64,000 nucleotides of DNA from Arthrobacter sp. TPD3018 (GTDB lineage: Bacteria > Pseudomonadota > Alphaproteobacteria > Sphingomonadales > Sphingomonadaceae), in the NCBI GenBank assembly GCA_003075315.1, contig QDFQ01000005.1, forward strand, positions 1-64,000, given 5' to 3'. The notes below the pieces were generated by a model. That model was given only the letters and a program-made list of their open reading frames with translations. It made no database searches and was not told the DNA's origin. This document shows, piece after piece, positions 27,106 through 36,448 of the stretch (position 1 is the first letter of the stretch; each line of letters begins with the position of its first letter). The translations under genes were made by a program, and so were the position numbers.

Positions 27106-28356
27106 TCACGCGACCCGCCGCACGCGGTCCTGACCCATGTCGTCCAGCCGCGCCTCGATCGAACGCGCATACCAATCGACGAACTGGATCACCCCGCCTT
27201 CGTGAAGTGGCGAATAGGGGCCGGGCTCATAGGCGGGCGATCGAATGCCGACCGCATTCTCCTCGACGATGCGCCGATCCTGGTCGTTGGTCTGCGTCCA
27301 GACGTGCGTCAGCGTGTCGAGGTCATAGTCGACTCCCTCAACCGCATCCTTATGGACCAGCCACTTGGTCGTCACCGCCGTCTCGTTCGGGCCGATCGGC
27401 ATCACGCGGAAGGTGACGGCGTGGTCGACGAGCACGTGGTTCCACGTCGTCGGATAGTTGAACAGCATCAGCGCGCCGATGCGGTCGGCCGTGACGCTAT
27501 CCGACAGGCCGCGCGCCACCGCCCGCTTGCCGGTCATCGTATAGCTTTCGGCCTCACGCAGCAGCGGCGCGCGGATCGCGCGGAACTGCCCGCTGTCGTG
27601 CATGCGGAACTGGGCGGGCAGCCCGGCGGCCTCGCACCGCGCCCAATGCTCCGCCATCTCCGGATCCTCCTCGCCGCCCGCCACGCCGGTGACGTTGGGC
27701 GATTCCGAATAGGTCTTGCACAATTCGGGATGACTGCCGGCGCAATGATAGCATTCGCGGTTGTTTTCCCAGACGAGCTTCCAATTGCCCTTCTCGACGA
27801 TCGTCGACTGGAACGCGATCTTGGCGTCGGCCAAATTGTGGGGCGCGAAATAGGGGCGCATCAGGTTGTCGAAGGGTGCGAAGGCGGGCGGCCGATCGGC
27901 GAGGCAGATGAAGATGTACCCCGCGACGCTCTCGCAGGCGACGGGCTTCAGACCGTGCTGCGTGCGATCGAATCCCTCCCCCATCTGCCGCGCGAAGGCG
28001 AGCGAGCCGTCGAGATTGTAGGTCCATTGATGGTACGGGCAGACCAGCTTGGGCGCGACGCCGCGTTCGGCCTTGCACACCCGGCTGCCGCGATGCCGGC
28101 AACTGTTGTGAAAGGCGCGCAGCGCGCCGTCGCGATCGCGCACCACGACGATCGGATAGGCGCCGACCTGCAGCGTGAAATAGCTGCCGGGCTTGGTCAG
28201 CTCGCAATCATGTCCGGCGAAAAGCCAGTCCCGGTACCAAATCAGCTCCATGTCCAGATCGAAGAACTGCTGGTCGACGTAAAAGGGCTGGGGCAGCGAA
28301 TAGCCCTGCTTCCGGTGGCGGATCAGATCCAGCATCTCGCTACGGACGTTCATCAT
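27106..28356 (-). CDS. gbcA: glycine betaine monooxygenase, Rieske oxygenase subunit
   Basis: Demethylates glycine betaine to dimethylglycine plus formaldehyde. 416 residues from the ATG pair at 28356/28353 with AAGGGTGG upstream. The Rieske centre is C-x-H (NSCRHRGS) and C-x2-H (CPYHQW); the mononuclear-iron segment is ENNRECYHCAGSHPEL. This lineage also includes carnitine and stachydrine oxygenases, but the neighbouring DMGDH, sarcosine oxidase and betA/betB genes point to betaine. 118 bp separate it from folB, enough for an internal promoter. Confidence 0.9.
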   Translation of the reverse strand: MMNVRSEMLDLIRHRKQGYSLPQPFYVDQQFFDLDMELIWYRDWLFAGHDCELTKPGSYFTLQVGAYPIVVVRDRDGALRAFHNSCRHRGSRVCKAERGVAPKLVCPYHQWTYNLDGSLAFARQMGEGFDRTQHGLKPVACESVAGYIFICLADRPPAFAPFDNLMRPYFAPHNLADAKIAFQSTIVEKGNWKLVWENNRECYHCAGSHPELCKTYSESPNVTGVAGGEEDPEMAEHWARCEAAGLPAQFRMHDSGQFRAIRAPLLREAESYTMTGKRAVARGLSDSVTADRIGALMLFNYPTTWNHVLVDHAVTFRVMPIGPNETAVTTKWLVHKDAVEGVDYDLDTLTHVWTQTNDQDRRIVEENAVGIRSPAYEPGPYSPLHEGGVIQFVDWYARSIEARLDDMGQDRVRRVA

Positions 28357-28474
28357 GCCACCCTTCCCCACGCAATCCCCGACCCCGCCGCTCGTCGGCA
28401 CAGCGGAGCCCACGCCATTCTTGCGCCGCCAGCATTATGAGCAACGCGATATTTCCTAATGGTCGCCACGATAT

Positions 28475-28933
28475 TCAGGCGCGGTCTGCCGAACATAGGA
28501 CAGGTGCGTCGCCCGCGCCCTGCGATCGCGACACCGTGGAATTGGCAGCAGTGATCGTCTCCGCCGGCGGCCACGCGACCTCCACCTCGACATGGTCCAG
28601 GATGCCGTCGATCGGCACGCACGGCTTGCGCAGCCGGATGCGTGCACCCGCGACGGCGGGGAAGCGGTCGCACAGCCCCCGCGCGATCTCCAGCGCAAGC
28701 GATTCGATCAGCAGGTGCCGTCGCCCGCGTACCAGCCGCTCGATCTCGGCGAAGATCTCGCCATAATCGACCGTGCCGACGATGCCGCGGCCATCGTCGC
28801 CGAGTTCGGCATCGACCTGCACCTGCGCATCGACATGGAAGCGCTGACCGAGCCGTTCCTCCTCGTCGAACACGCCGTGACGCGCGAAGAACGCGCAGTT
28901 CTCCAGACGGATGACATATCGCACGCTGCTCAC
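28475..28933 (-). CDS. folB: dihydroneopterin aldolase-like protein (FolB paralogue)
   Basis: 152 residues. FolB makes 6-hydroxymethyl-dihydropterin in folate synthesis. The active-site segments are all present: FFARHGVFDEEERLGQ, TVDYGEI and the lysine in LRKPCVPIDG. A roughly 25-residue non-homologous tail follows the final strand VEVEVAWPP. The start is a GTG at 28933 or 28924, 13-22 bp after the DMGDH stop; no strong ribosome site, so coupling is likely. Sitting among tetrahydrofolate-dependent demethylation genes, it may be a dedicated paralogue that raises folate supply (inference). Confidence 0.85.
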   Translation of the reverse strand: MSSVRYVIRLENCAFFARHGVFDEEERLGQRFHVDAQVQVDAELGDDGRGIVGTVDYGEIFAEIERLVRGRRHLLIESLALEIARGLCDRFPAVAGARIRLRKPCVPIDGILDHVEVEVAWPPAETITAANSTVSRSQGAGDAPVLCSADRA

Positions 28934-28946
28934 CGGCGCCGGACGA

Positions 28947-31508
28947 TCAGCTCTTCGGCTTGCGATTGTCGGGGTCGTAGAGCGGGCGATACCCCACCGA
29001 CGCGACCTCGACCGGATAACGCTCGCCGAAATATTCGACCTCAAGCTTGCGCCCCTCCTGACAGAGCGCCCAGGGGAGATAGGCCAGCGCGATATTCTTG
29101 CCGATCGACGGGCCATAGGCGATCGAGCTGGTGTAGGAGCGCCGCCCCAGTTCGTCGACCGGCACCTCGCCCGTCTCAGGATCGATCACCGGCAGGATGC
29201 CAACCGGATAGCGCTTCACACCCTGCGAGTCGGTGTTGTCGGTCATCACCAGCGTGCAGAGCTTGGCGGGCTGATGCTCGCGCGCACGGTGTTCCAGATG
29301 CCTGGCCTTGCCCCGAAAATCAGCCTCCTTGGCCTTCGGGCGGGCCAGATCGGCCTCCAGCAGGTTATAGTGCGTCAGAAGGTCGGCATTCTGCAGGCGC
29401 AGGCTCTTCTCCATACGGCGCGAGTTCGCATAGGTTTCGATCCCCACCGCGATGACGCCGGTGGAGCGCAGCGCGTCCCACACCGCCAGCCCGTCCTCAT
29501 AGGCCATGTGCAGTTCCCAGCCCTGCTCACCGACATAGGAGATGCGGAACGCCATCACGTCCTTGCCCGCGATGCGGACGGTGCGGATCGCGGCGAAGGG
29601 GAAATTTTCCAGCGACAGCGCCTCGGGGTCCTCGACCACCTTCTGCAGGTTCACCCGCGCATTCGGCCCCCAGATGCCGACGGTCACGTATTTCTCGGTC
29701 ACGTCGGTGACGGTGACGTCCAACCCGCGATCCTGCGCGACGCGGCGCATGTAATGGACGTCGCGCGGCCCCGCATCGGCGCCGTTCACCAAGCGGCAGC
29801 GATCGGGCAGGCGGAAGACGGTGAAGTCCGCCCGCACATTGCCTTCGTCATCCAGGAAGTGGGTATAGACGCCTTTCCCCACCGTCGCATCGCCGCCGAC
29901 CTTGGCCGCGCACAGCCATTCCATCAGCGCGACATGATCCGGCCCCTCGATATCGGTAATATGGAAGTGCGACAGGTTGATGAGCCCGCAATCGGCGCTC
30001 AGCTCCAGCTGCTCGGCATTCGACACGCGCCAGAAGTGGCGATTGTCCCACTCGTTCTCGCGCACCGGCACCTGATCGGCATATTTCTCCAGCAGATGCT
30101 CGTTCGCGGCATAGCCATGCGCACGTTCCCAGCCGCCCAGTTCCATGAAATAGCCGCCCAGCTCCTTCTCGCGCTCCCAGAAGGGCGAGCGACGGATTCC
30201 GCGCCCGCCCGCGAACGGCTCACGCGGATGGACCGGCGGGTTGTAGATCTTGGCGGCGGTTTCGAGGCAGCGCTCCTCGATGAACTTGGCCTCCAACTGG
30301 AACGGGTTGAAGCGCGCATAGTCGATGCTGGCATGATCGATCGCGGTGCGCCCGTCGGTCATCCAGTCGGCGACCAGCTTGCCCATGCCGGGGCCGTCCT
30401 TCACCCAGATGCCGACCGCATACCACAGGCCGCGCACCTTCTGGCTCTCGCCGATCGACGGCCCGCCGTCGGTGGTCGTCTGCAGCAACCCGTTGAACGA
30501 ATGGCTTTCGTTATAGCCCAGTTCGCCAAGGATCGGCGTCAGCTCCATCGCGCGCTCCAGCGGCGCGATGATCTGCTCCATCTCAAGATCACGCTGCGAC
30601 GGCGACAGGCGGGCGAATTCCTTCTCCAGCAGATCGCGCGGGTGGACGAGGCGCGGCGCATGTTCCTCGTAATAGCCCCATTCGATCTGGCCGCCCTCGG
30701 TCGTGCGGGGGTCGCCGGTGTCGCGCATATAGGCCGAATTGCCCTGATCGCGCAGCAGCGGATAGCCGATGTCCTTCCCCGTCCCCTCGAACTCGGCATA
30801 GGGCCCGAAGAACGTCAGCGGATGGTCGACCGGGAAGACCGGCAGGTCCTCTCCCGCCATCTCCGCGATCAGCCGCCCCCACAGGCCGGTGCAGACCACG
30901 ACGTAATCCGCCATGATCGTGCCGCGCGTCGTGACCACGCCCTTGATCCGGCCATCCTCGATGATCAGCGATTCCGCCTGATTGTTGGCGAAGACGGTCA
31001 GCGCGCCGGCATCGACCGCCTGATCGATCAGCTTGCCCGCCACCGTCTGCGATCGTGGCACGACCAGCCCTGCGTCCGGATCCCACAGCCCGCCCTGGAT
31101 CAGGCTTTCCTCGATCAGTGGAAATTTCGCTTTGATCGTCGCGGCGTCGACCAGCTCCGCGCGCGTGCCGAACGCCTTGCCGGAGGCGACCTTGCGGCGA
31201 ATCTCGTCCATCCGCCGATCGTCGCCGACGCGCGCGACCTCCAGCCCGCCGATCCGCGAATAATGCCCCATCTTCTCGAAGAAATTCATCGAGTAGAGCG
31301 TCGTCCACGTCGTCAGATAGTCATGGCTGGTCGCGTAGCAGAAGTCGGAGGCATGCGCGGTCGAGCCGATGTCGGTGGGCACGCCCGACTTGTCGATGCC
31401 GACGATATCCGTCCAGCCGCGCTCGACCAGATGGTGGACGACCGATGCACCGACGATGCCGCCGATGCCGACGATCACGACACGGGCCTTTTCGGGGAGC
31501 GCAGCCAT
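28947..31508 (-). CDS. dimethylglycine dehydrogenase (FAD- and THF-dependent)
   Basis: 853 residues. An N-terminal DAO-type FAD domain (VVIVGIGGIVGASVVHHL) contains STAHASDF, placed like the region bearing the flavin-linked His in dimethylglycine oxidases. Then come the FAO_M linker domain (GIRRSPFWEREKELGGYF) and the aminomethyltransferase (GCV_T) pair (SHFHITDIEGPDHVALMEWL, SYVGEQGWELHM, RMEKSLRL). It oxidises dimethylglycine to sarcosine and passes the methylene group to tetrahydrofolate. The etfBA genes upstream suggest electrons go to ETF rather than O2. Good GAGAGGAA site. Sarcosine dehydrogenase is the nearest alternative, but SoxBDAG already covers that step. Confidence 0.88.
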   Translation of the reverse strand: MAALPEKARVVIVGIGGIVGASVVHHLVERGWTDIVGIDKSGVPTDIGSTAHASDFCYATSHDYLTTWTTLYSMNFFEKMGHYSRIGGLEVARVGDDRRMDEIRRKVASGKAFGTRAELVDAATIKAKFPLIEESLIQGGLWDPDAGLVVPRSQTVAGKLIDQAVDAGALTVFANNQAESLIIEDGRIKGVVTTRGTIMADYVVVCTGLWGRLIAEMAGEDLPVFPVDHPLTFFGPYAEFEGTGKDIGYPLLRDQGNSAYMRDTGDPRTTEGGQIEWGYYEEHAPRLVHPRDLLEKEFARLSPSQRDLEMEQIIAPLERAMELTPILGELGYNESHSFNGLLQTTTDGGPSIGESQKVRGLWYAVGIWVKDGPGMGKLVADWMTDGRTAIDHASIDYARFNPFQLEAKFIEERCLETAAKIYNPPVHPREPFAGGRGIRRSPFWEREKELGGYFMELGGWERAHGYAANEHLLEKYADQVPVRENEWDNRHFWRVSNAEQLELSADCGLINLSHFHITDIEGPDHVALMEWLCAAKVGGDATVGKGVYTHFLDDEGNVRADFTVFRLPDRCRLVNGADAGPRDVHYMRRVAQDRGLDVTVTDVTEKYVTVGIWGPNARVNLQKVVEDPEALSLENFPFAAIRTVRIAGKDVMAFRISYVGEQGWELHMAYEDGLAVWDALRSTGVIAVGIETYANSRRMEKSLRLQNADLLTHYNLLEADLARPKAKEADFRGKARHLEHRAREHQPAKLCTLVMTDNTDSQGVKRYPVGILPVIDPETGEVPVDELGRRSYTSSIAYGPSIGKNIALAYLPWALCQEGRKLEVEYFGERYPVEVASVGYRPLYDPDNRKPKS

Positions 31509-31582
31509 TCTCTATTCCTCTCGGTACGGGATCGCGCCGACGCAGCGCAGTGATGGGGGCGTGAGCAGGGTCGACGCGGCGC

Positions 31583-32440
31583 TCAGGGCGTGAACACCAC
31601 GGTCCGGTGGCTGTTCAGCATCACCCGCCCTTCGAGATGGTATTTGACCGCACGGGCCAGCACGCGCGATTCGATGTCGCGCCCGGCGGCGACGAAATCC
31701 TCGCTCGTCATCATATGGCTGACGCGCTCGGTTTCCTGTTCGATGATCGGCCCCTCATCGAGGTCCGGCGTCACGTAATGCGCCGTGGCGCCGATCAGCT
31801 TCACGCCCCGATCGTGCGCCTGATGATAGGGCTTGGCGCCCTTGAAGCTCGGCAGGAACGAATGGTGGATGTTGATCACCCGCCCGTACAGGCGCTCGGA
31901 CAGATCGTTCGACAGCACCTGCATGTAGCGCGCGAGCACCACCAGCTCCGCACCGGTTTCCTCGACCAGTGCGAGCAGCTTCTGCTCCTGTTCGGCCTTG
32001 GTTTCCTTGGTGACCGGCCAGTGATGGAACGGCACCCCCTCAATCTGTGCCGCGGCGCGCGCCCCGTCGTGGTTGGAGACGATGGCGACGACCTCGGCGT
32101 TCAGCCAGCGCACTTTGATCTGGTAGAGCAGGTGGTGCATCGCATGGTCGAATTTCGACACCATGATGATGATCTTCGGGCGTTCGGCGACGTCGACGAC
32201 CGTCAGGTCGAGCGCGAAGCGGGCGGTGGCGGGGCGCAGCGCTTCCTCGATCGCATCGCGCGTTACCCAGGCGGGCACGGTGATCGCGATCCGCAGGAAG
32301 AAATGGCCCGCCTGCCGATCCCAGAACTGATTCGATTCCAGGATGTTGCCGCCCATATGCGCCAGGACGGTGGTCACGGTGGCGACGATACCGGGCTGGT
32401 CCTTGCAGCCCAGCCGTACGACATAGGATTTCTCGGTCAT
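31583..32440 (-). CDS. purU: formyltetrahydrofolate deformylase
   Basis: Hydrolyses 10-formyl-THF to formate and THF, regenerating free THF when demethylation floods the one-carbon pool. 285 residues: N-terminal ACT domain (QPGIVATVTTVLAHMGGNI) and a formyltransferase-like domain with INIHHSFLPSFKGAKPYHQA and IGATAHYVTPDLDEGPII. Starts 18 bp after etfA with a GAAAGG site; 74 bp to DMGDH. No formate dehydrogenase is visible in the window. Confidence 0.96.
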   Translation of the reverse strand: MTEKSYVVRLGCKDQPGIVATVTTVLAHMGGNILESNQFWDRQAGHFFLRIAITVPAWVTRDAIEEALRPATARFALDLTVVDVAERPKIIIMVSKFDHAMHHLLYQIKVRWLNAEVVAIVSNHDGARAAAQIEGVPFHHWPVTKETKAEQEQKLLALVEETGAELVVLARYMQVLSNDLSERLYGRVINIHHSFLPSFKGAKPYHQAHDRGVKLIGATAHYVTPDLDEGPIIEQETERVSHMMTSEDFVAAGRDIESRVLARAVKYHLEGRVMLNSHRTVVFTP

Positions 32441-32458
32441 GGAAAGCCTTTCGATGGC

Positions 32459-33391
32459 TCAGAGCTGGCGTTCGAGTTCGGGGAGGACGTCGAACAGGTC
32501 GCCGACCAGGCCGTAATCGGCGACCTGGAAGATCGGCGCATCCGCGTCCTTGTTGATCGCGACGATCACCCTGGCGTCCTTCATCCCCGCAAGATGCTGG
32601 ATCGCGCCGGATATCCCGCAGGCGATGTAGAGATCGGGGGCGACGACCTTGCCCGTCTGGCCGACCTGCCAGTCGTTGGGGGCATAGCCGGCGTCCACCG
32701 CGGCACGCGACGCGCCGACCGCCGCGCCCAATTTGTCGGCAAGGGGCAGGATCGTCGCCTGGAACTTCTCCGCCGAACCGAGCGCACGGCCGCCCGATAC
32801 CACGACCCGCGCCGCCCCCAGATCGGGTCGGTCGCTCGCGGCGAACCGGTTCTCGACAAAGCGCGACAGGCCGGCATCGACCGCATCGCTGATCGTGACG
32901 ACATCGGCCGCGCCATCACCCGATGCCGTCGGTGCGAAGGCCGCCGTGCGGACGGTGACCACCTTCACGGGGTCGCACGATCGCACCGTCTGTATCGCAT
33001 TGCCGGCGTAGATGGGTCGCTTGAACGTGTCGGGCGCGACGACCTCGACCACTTCGGACAGCTGCATCACGTCGAGCAGCGCCGCGACGCGCGGCAGCAC
33101 GTTCTTGCCGGTGCTGGTCGCGGGTGCGACGATCGCCCCATACTCCTTGGCCAGCGCCACGATCATTGCGGCGGTCGGCTCGGCCAATCGATGCTCGAAT
33201 GCGGGCGCCTCGGCCAGCAGCACCCGGCGGACGCCGGACAGCCGCGCCGCCGCCGCCGCGACCCCTTCCGCACCAAGCCCCGCGACGAGGATGTCGACCG
33301 CCCCGCCCATATTAGACGCGGCGGTCAGCGCCCGCGCGGTCAACTCGGACAGGGAGGCATTGTCATGTTCGGCAAGCAGCAGGACGGTCAT
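32459..33391 (-). CDS. etfA: electron transfer flavoprotein alpha subunit
   Basis: 310 residues from ATG 33391. The C-terminal FAD-binding signature is clear: [55 protein letters not shown]. With EtfB it shuttles electrons from DMGDH toward the respiratory chain through ETF:quinone oxidoreductase, which is not in this window. Lies 22 bp after etfB. Confidence 0.95.
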   Translation of the reverse strand: MTVLLLAEHDNASLSELTARALTAASNMGGAVDILVAGLGAEGVAAAAARLSGVRRVLLAEAPAFEHRLAEPTAAMIVALAKEYGAIVAPATSTGKNVLPRVAALLDVMQLSEVVEVVAPDTFKRPIYAGNAIQTVRSCDPVKVVTVRTAAFAPTASGDGAADVVTISDAVDAGLSRFVENRFAASDRPDLGAARVVVSGGRALGSAEKFQATILPLADKLGAAVGASRAAVDAGYAPNDWQVGQTGKVVAPDLYIACGISGAIQHLAGMKDARVIVAINKDADAPIFQVADYGLVGDLFDVLPELERQL

Positions 33392-33413
33392 TTCCGGGCT
33401 CTCCCGATCGCGG

Positions 33414-34163
33414 TCACAGGACATAGGCTTGGGCCTTCAGCGTGTCGGCCAGCTCGGCGATCGATCCGACGCGGACACCCGGTCCGCGCGACGCCGGCTC
33501 TTCGGTCGACAGGATCGAGAGGCGCGGCGCGACATCGATCCCGAATTCCTCCAGCGCGCGCTCCTCGAGCGGCTTCTTCTTGGCCTTCATGATGTTGGGC
33601 AGCGTCGCATAGCGCGGCTCGTTAAGGCGCAGATCGACCGATACGACCGCGGGCAGCGCGACATCGATCACCTGCAGCCCGCCATCGACCTCCCGCGTCA
33701 CCGTCGCCCGGCCTTCCGCGATCGCGATGCGGGACGCGAACGTCGCCTGCGACCAGCCCAGCAACGCCGACAGCATCTGTCCGGTCTGGTTGGCATCGTC
33801 GTCGATCGCCTGCTTGCCGAGCAGGACGAGGCCGGGCTGCTCGCTGTCCACCACCGCCTTCAGCAGCTTCGCCACCGCGAGCGGCTCGGGCATCTCGTCC
33901 GCGCGGATCAGGATTGCGCGGTCCGCGCCTACGGCCAATGCGGTGCGCAGCACGTCCTGCGCCGGTGCCGGGCCGATCGACACGACCAGGATCTCGCTTG
34001 CGATCCCCGCCTCCTTCAGACGAACCGCTTCTTCCAGCGCGATTTCGTCGAACGGATTGATCGACATCTTCACGTTGGCAAGATCGACGCCCGTGCCGTC
34101 GCCTTTGACGCGAATCTTGACGTTATGATCAACCACCCGTTTGACCGGCACCAAGACTTTCAT
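33414..34163 (-). CDS. etfB: electron transfer flavoprotein beta subunit
   Basis: 249 residues with [18 protein letters not shown] at the start, [35 protein letters not shown], and the recognition loop near [13 protein letters not shown]. First gene of the minus-strand operon etfB-etfA-purU-dmgdh-folB-gbcA-gbcB; the 165-bp gap to the divergent AraC-type regulator holds the control region. This pair is probably dedicated to betaine catabolism. Confidence 0.95.
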   Translation of the reverse strand: MKVLVPVKRVVDHNVKIRVKGDGTGVDLANVKMSINPFDEIALEEAVRLKEAGIASEILVVSIGPAPAQDVLRTALAVGADRAILIRADEMPEPLAVAKLLKAVVDSEQPGLVLLGKQAIDDDANQTGQMLSALLGWSQATFASRIAIAEGRATVTREVDGGLQVIDVALPAVVSVDLRLNEPRYATLPNIMKAKKKPLEERALEEFGIDVAPRLSILSTEEPASRGPGVRVGSIAELADTLKAQAYVL

Positions 34164-34222
34164 ATTGCCGCCCCCCGCCGCGCCCGGAAGCGCGGATATG
34201 CAAGATTAGCCTTGAACCTCAG

Positions 34223-34236
34223 TAGGTTTGCGACAA
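34223..34236 (-). promoter_or_regulatory. candidate regulator site upstream of etfB
   Basis: On the minus strand TGTCGCAAACCT, about 64 bases before the etfB ATG. The same core (TGTCGCAAATCT) occurs in the same orientation before glyA. TGTCGC is also the half-site core described for ArgR, a GlxA/AraC-type regulator of Pseudomonas. The assignment to the adjacent regulator is inference. Confidence 0.4.
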
Positions 34237-34328
34237 GCTCTGCGGGGCGGGAAAGGATAATTGCGTCAGACCACCACAAACTCTACGACATGGGGTGCAA
34301 GATCTCTCGAACTGGGGCGGGGTGGAGC

Positions 34329-35375
34329 ATGGCGCAATCGGTACTGGACGCGTCCTTGCGCCGTCGGGCTGCGGGCCTGCGATTGTCGGTGGGTTTCATT
34401 CTCGCCCGACGGTTTACGCTCTGTGCCTTCGCCAATTTCGTCGACGTGCTGCGCCTTGCCGCGGACGAAGGGGATCGCAGCCGGCACATCGCCTGCGACT
34501 GGAAGGTGATATCCGACAATTCGTCGCCGATCCCGTCCAGCTCCGGCATTTCTATCCAGCCCGACGAACAACTCGGCGACCCTGCCCGCTTCGACTATAT
34601 CGTCGTGGTCGGCGGCCTGATCGACGAAATCGACGGGTTCGGCAGCGAATATACCGCCTATCTCCGCCGGGCGGCGGCACTCGGCATACCGCTGGTCGGC
34701 GTCTGTACCGGTGCCTTCCTGCTCCACGGCGCGGGTCTGCTCGACGGGTATAAATGCTGCGTCAGCTGGTTCCATCATCGCGACTTTCTGGAACAGTTCG
34801 ACGGCCTCGATCCGGTGTCCGACCGCATCTTCATCGTCGATCGCGATCGGCTGACCTGTTCGGGCGGCGCCAGCTCCGCGCATCTCGCCGCCTATCTGGT
34901 CGACCGCCACGTCGGCCGCGCACAGGCTAGCAAGAGCTTGCACATCATGATCATCGACGAGGCGCTGGGTGGTGAGAAGGCGCAGCCTGGCGCCATGCTC
35001 AACTATCGCACCGACGATCCAATCGTCCTGCGCGCGTTGCTGATCACGCAGCAGAGCATCGACATGCCCCTATCGGTCGCGGGCATCGCGGAACGCATGG
35101 GGAAGAGCAAGCGGCAGCTCGAACGCCGGTTCAAGACCGCGCTCGGTGTGTCGCCGCAGGTCGCGTTCATGGACGTGCGGCTCTCGTTGGCGCAACACAT
35201 GCTGGAAACCACCGACAAGTCGATCACGGCGATCGCGGTCGAATGCGGCTTCTGTGACTCGTCGCACATGAGCCGCATGTTCCGGCGCCGCTTCGGCCGC
35301 TCACCGCTGGAAGAGCGCGCTTCGCTGTCGGGCGCCCGGCAAGCCGCCGCGCTGCCCCGTGCCGGGGCCGGTTAG
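34329..35375 (+). CDS. GlxA-family AraC-type transcriptional regulator (GbdR-like)
   Basis: 348 residues from ATG 34329. An N-terminal DJ-1/PfpI (class I glutamine amidotransferase-like) domain has the nucleophile elbow GVCTGAFLL. The C-terminal AraC HTH pair is SVAGIAERMGKSKRQLERRFK and ITAIAVECGFCDSSHMSRMFRRRFG. This layout matches GbdR, the betaine/dimethylglycine-responsive activator of Pseudomonas, and the gene is divergent from the betaine operon, so it is the likely activator of the island. A frame extending 1.3 kb upstream is a shadow of etfBA. It ends head-on with the LysR gene. Confidence 0.88.
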   Translation: MAQSVLDASLRRRAAGLRLSVGFILARRFTLCAFANFVDVLRLAADEGDRSRHIACDWKVISDNSSPIPSSSGISIQPDEQLGDPARFDYIVVVGGLIDEIDGFGSEYTAYLRRAAALGIPLVGVCTGAFLLHGAGLLDGYKCCVSWFHHRDFLEQFDGLDPVSDRIFIVDRDRLTCSGGASSAHLAAYLVDRHVGRAQASKSLHIMIIDEALGGEKAQPGAMLNYRTDDPIVLRALLITQQSIDMPLSVAGIAERMGKSKRQLERRFKTALGVSPQVAFMDVRLSLAQHMLETTDKSITAIAVECGFCDSSHMSRMFRRRFGRSPLEERASLSGARQAAALPRAGAG

Positions 35376-35376
35376 G

Positions 35377-36342
35377 TTATTCGCCCCAGCTCACGCAGTT
35401 GGCGATCCAGGGCAAGGTGTTGGTCAGCTGCTCCAGCTTGCCGCCCTGCAGCAGCGCGGTCGACCGCGTCGCGATCTCCTGCGGAAGGCCGCCGAACTCG
35501 CCCTTGCGTGCGACCAGCTGGATCCGGCGGCGGAAACTTGCCCGCGGCATCGGCGCCACGCGCAGTTGCGGCAACAGCTCCAGCTGGCTCGCCAGGCACA
35601 ATGGCGTGGTAATGCTCCATCCGACGCCCGCAGCGACGCTGGACACCTGCTGAAACGTCGAATCCACCTCGATCACGTTGGGCATTTGCATCCGCATCCG
35701 CGACAACTGCCTCTCAATCCGCTGCCCCATCGCCGACAGTAGCGAATAGCGCACGAGCGGGAGATCCGTCAGCGTTTCGATCGGCTCCAGCGGGCCCGCA
35801 TAATCCGCCGGCGCGATGATGAGGAAGGCCTCGTCCATGATCGGAAAGTGTTCGACCTCCTCCAGATTTTCGAGCTGGCTCGACCCGGTAATGAGGATGT
35901 CGATGCTCCGCGACAGGAACTCGCGCTGCTGCATGAGCGAGATACCCGATCGCATCTGCCAGCGTAACGCGCGCGGACCAACCGCCTTCAACAGCGGCGC
36001 GGTCAGATGATTGGCGAGGCTTTCGGCCATTGCGATCGTGATGCAGTCCGCCGGCCGGGCGGTTTCGTCGCGCACCTCACGCGCCAGCAGCTTCGCCGCG
36101 GCGATCAGTTCGCCGCCATCCCGCCGCAGCAGCTTGCCCGCCGGCGTCAGCGCCACCGGGCGCATCGTACGATCGAACAGGCGGGCACCAAGCGCCTGCT
36201 CCAGTTTGGAAATCGTCTGGGACACGGCCGATTGCGTCATGCCCAGATGCCGCGCGCTTTGCGTCATCCCCCCGAGTTCGGCGGTGAGAATAAAGACCTC
36301 CACCGAATTGAGGTCGAAGCCGGATGACAGCTTGGTGGACAT
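35377..36342 (-). CDS. LysR-family transcriptional regulator
   Basis: 321 residues: N-terminal winged helix (SVEVFILTAELGGMTQSARHLG, then TQSAVSQTISKLEQALGARLFDR) and a periplasmic-binding-protein-like effector domain. An AAAAGG site precedes the ATG. It is convergent with the GbdR-like gene (one base apart) and follows the glyA-soxBDAG-sdaA-deacylase operon in the same direction, 106 bp downstream. The target is unknown; control of the serine/sarcosine operon is one possibility. Confidence 0.9.
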   Translation of the reverse strand: MSTKLSSGFDLNSVEVFILTAELGGMTQSARHLGMTQSAVSQTISKLEQALGARLFDRTMRPVALTPAGKLLRRDGGELIAAAKLLAREVRDETARPADCITIAMAESLANHLTAPLLKAVGPRALRWQMRSGISLMQQREFLSRSIDILITGSSQLENLEEVEHFPIMDEAFLIIAPADYAGPLEPIETLTDLPLVRYSLLSAMGQRIERQLSRMRMQMPNVIEVDSTFQQVSSVAAGVGWSITTPLCLASQLELLPQLRVAPMPRASFRRRIQLVARKGEFGGLPQEIATRSTALLQGGKLEQLTNTLPWIANCVSWGE

Positions 36343-36448
36343 GATCGGCCTTTTAAGCGTCCCCTATCCGCGATGCGGACGTTCATTGTGATCCGCGCGA
36401 TAGTGCGCCAACGTCGCCGATCGCATCCGCATGACCGCGCTTCACCGA

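Noticed and set aside
28911..31553. 880-residue plus-strand frame opposite the DMGDH gene
   Set aside because: Antisense shadow; composition dominated by Arg, His and Asp, and no recognisable domain.
31607..33592. 661-residue plus-strand frame opposite purU/etfA
   Set aside because: Antisense shadow of two clearly identified genes.
33012..34328. N-terminal extension of the GbdR-like regulator
   Set aside because: Overlaps etfBA antisense and has no homology; ATG 34329 gives the normal GlxA-family length.
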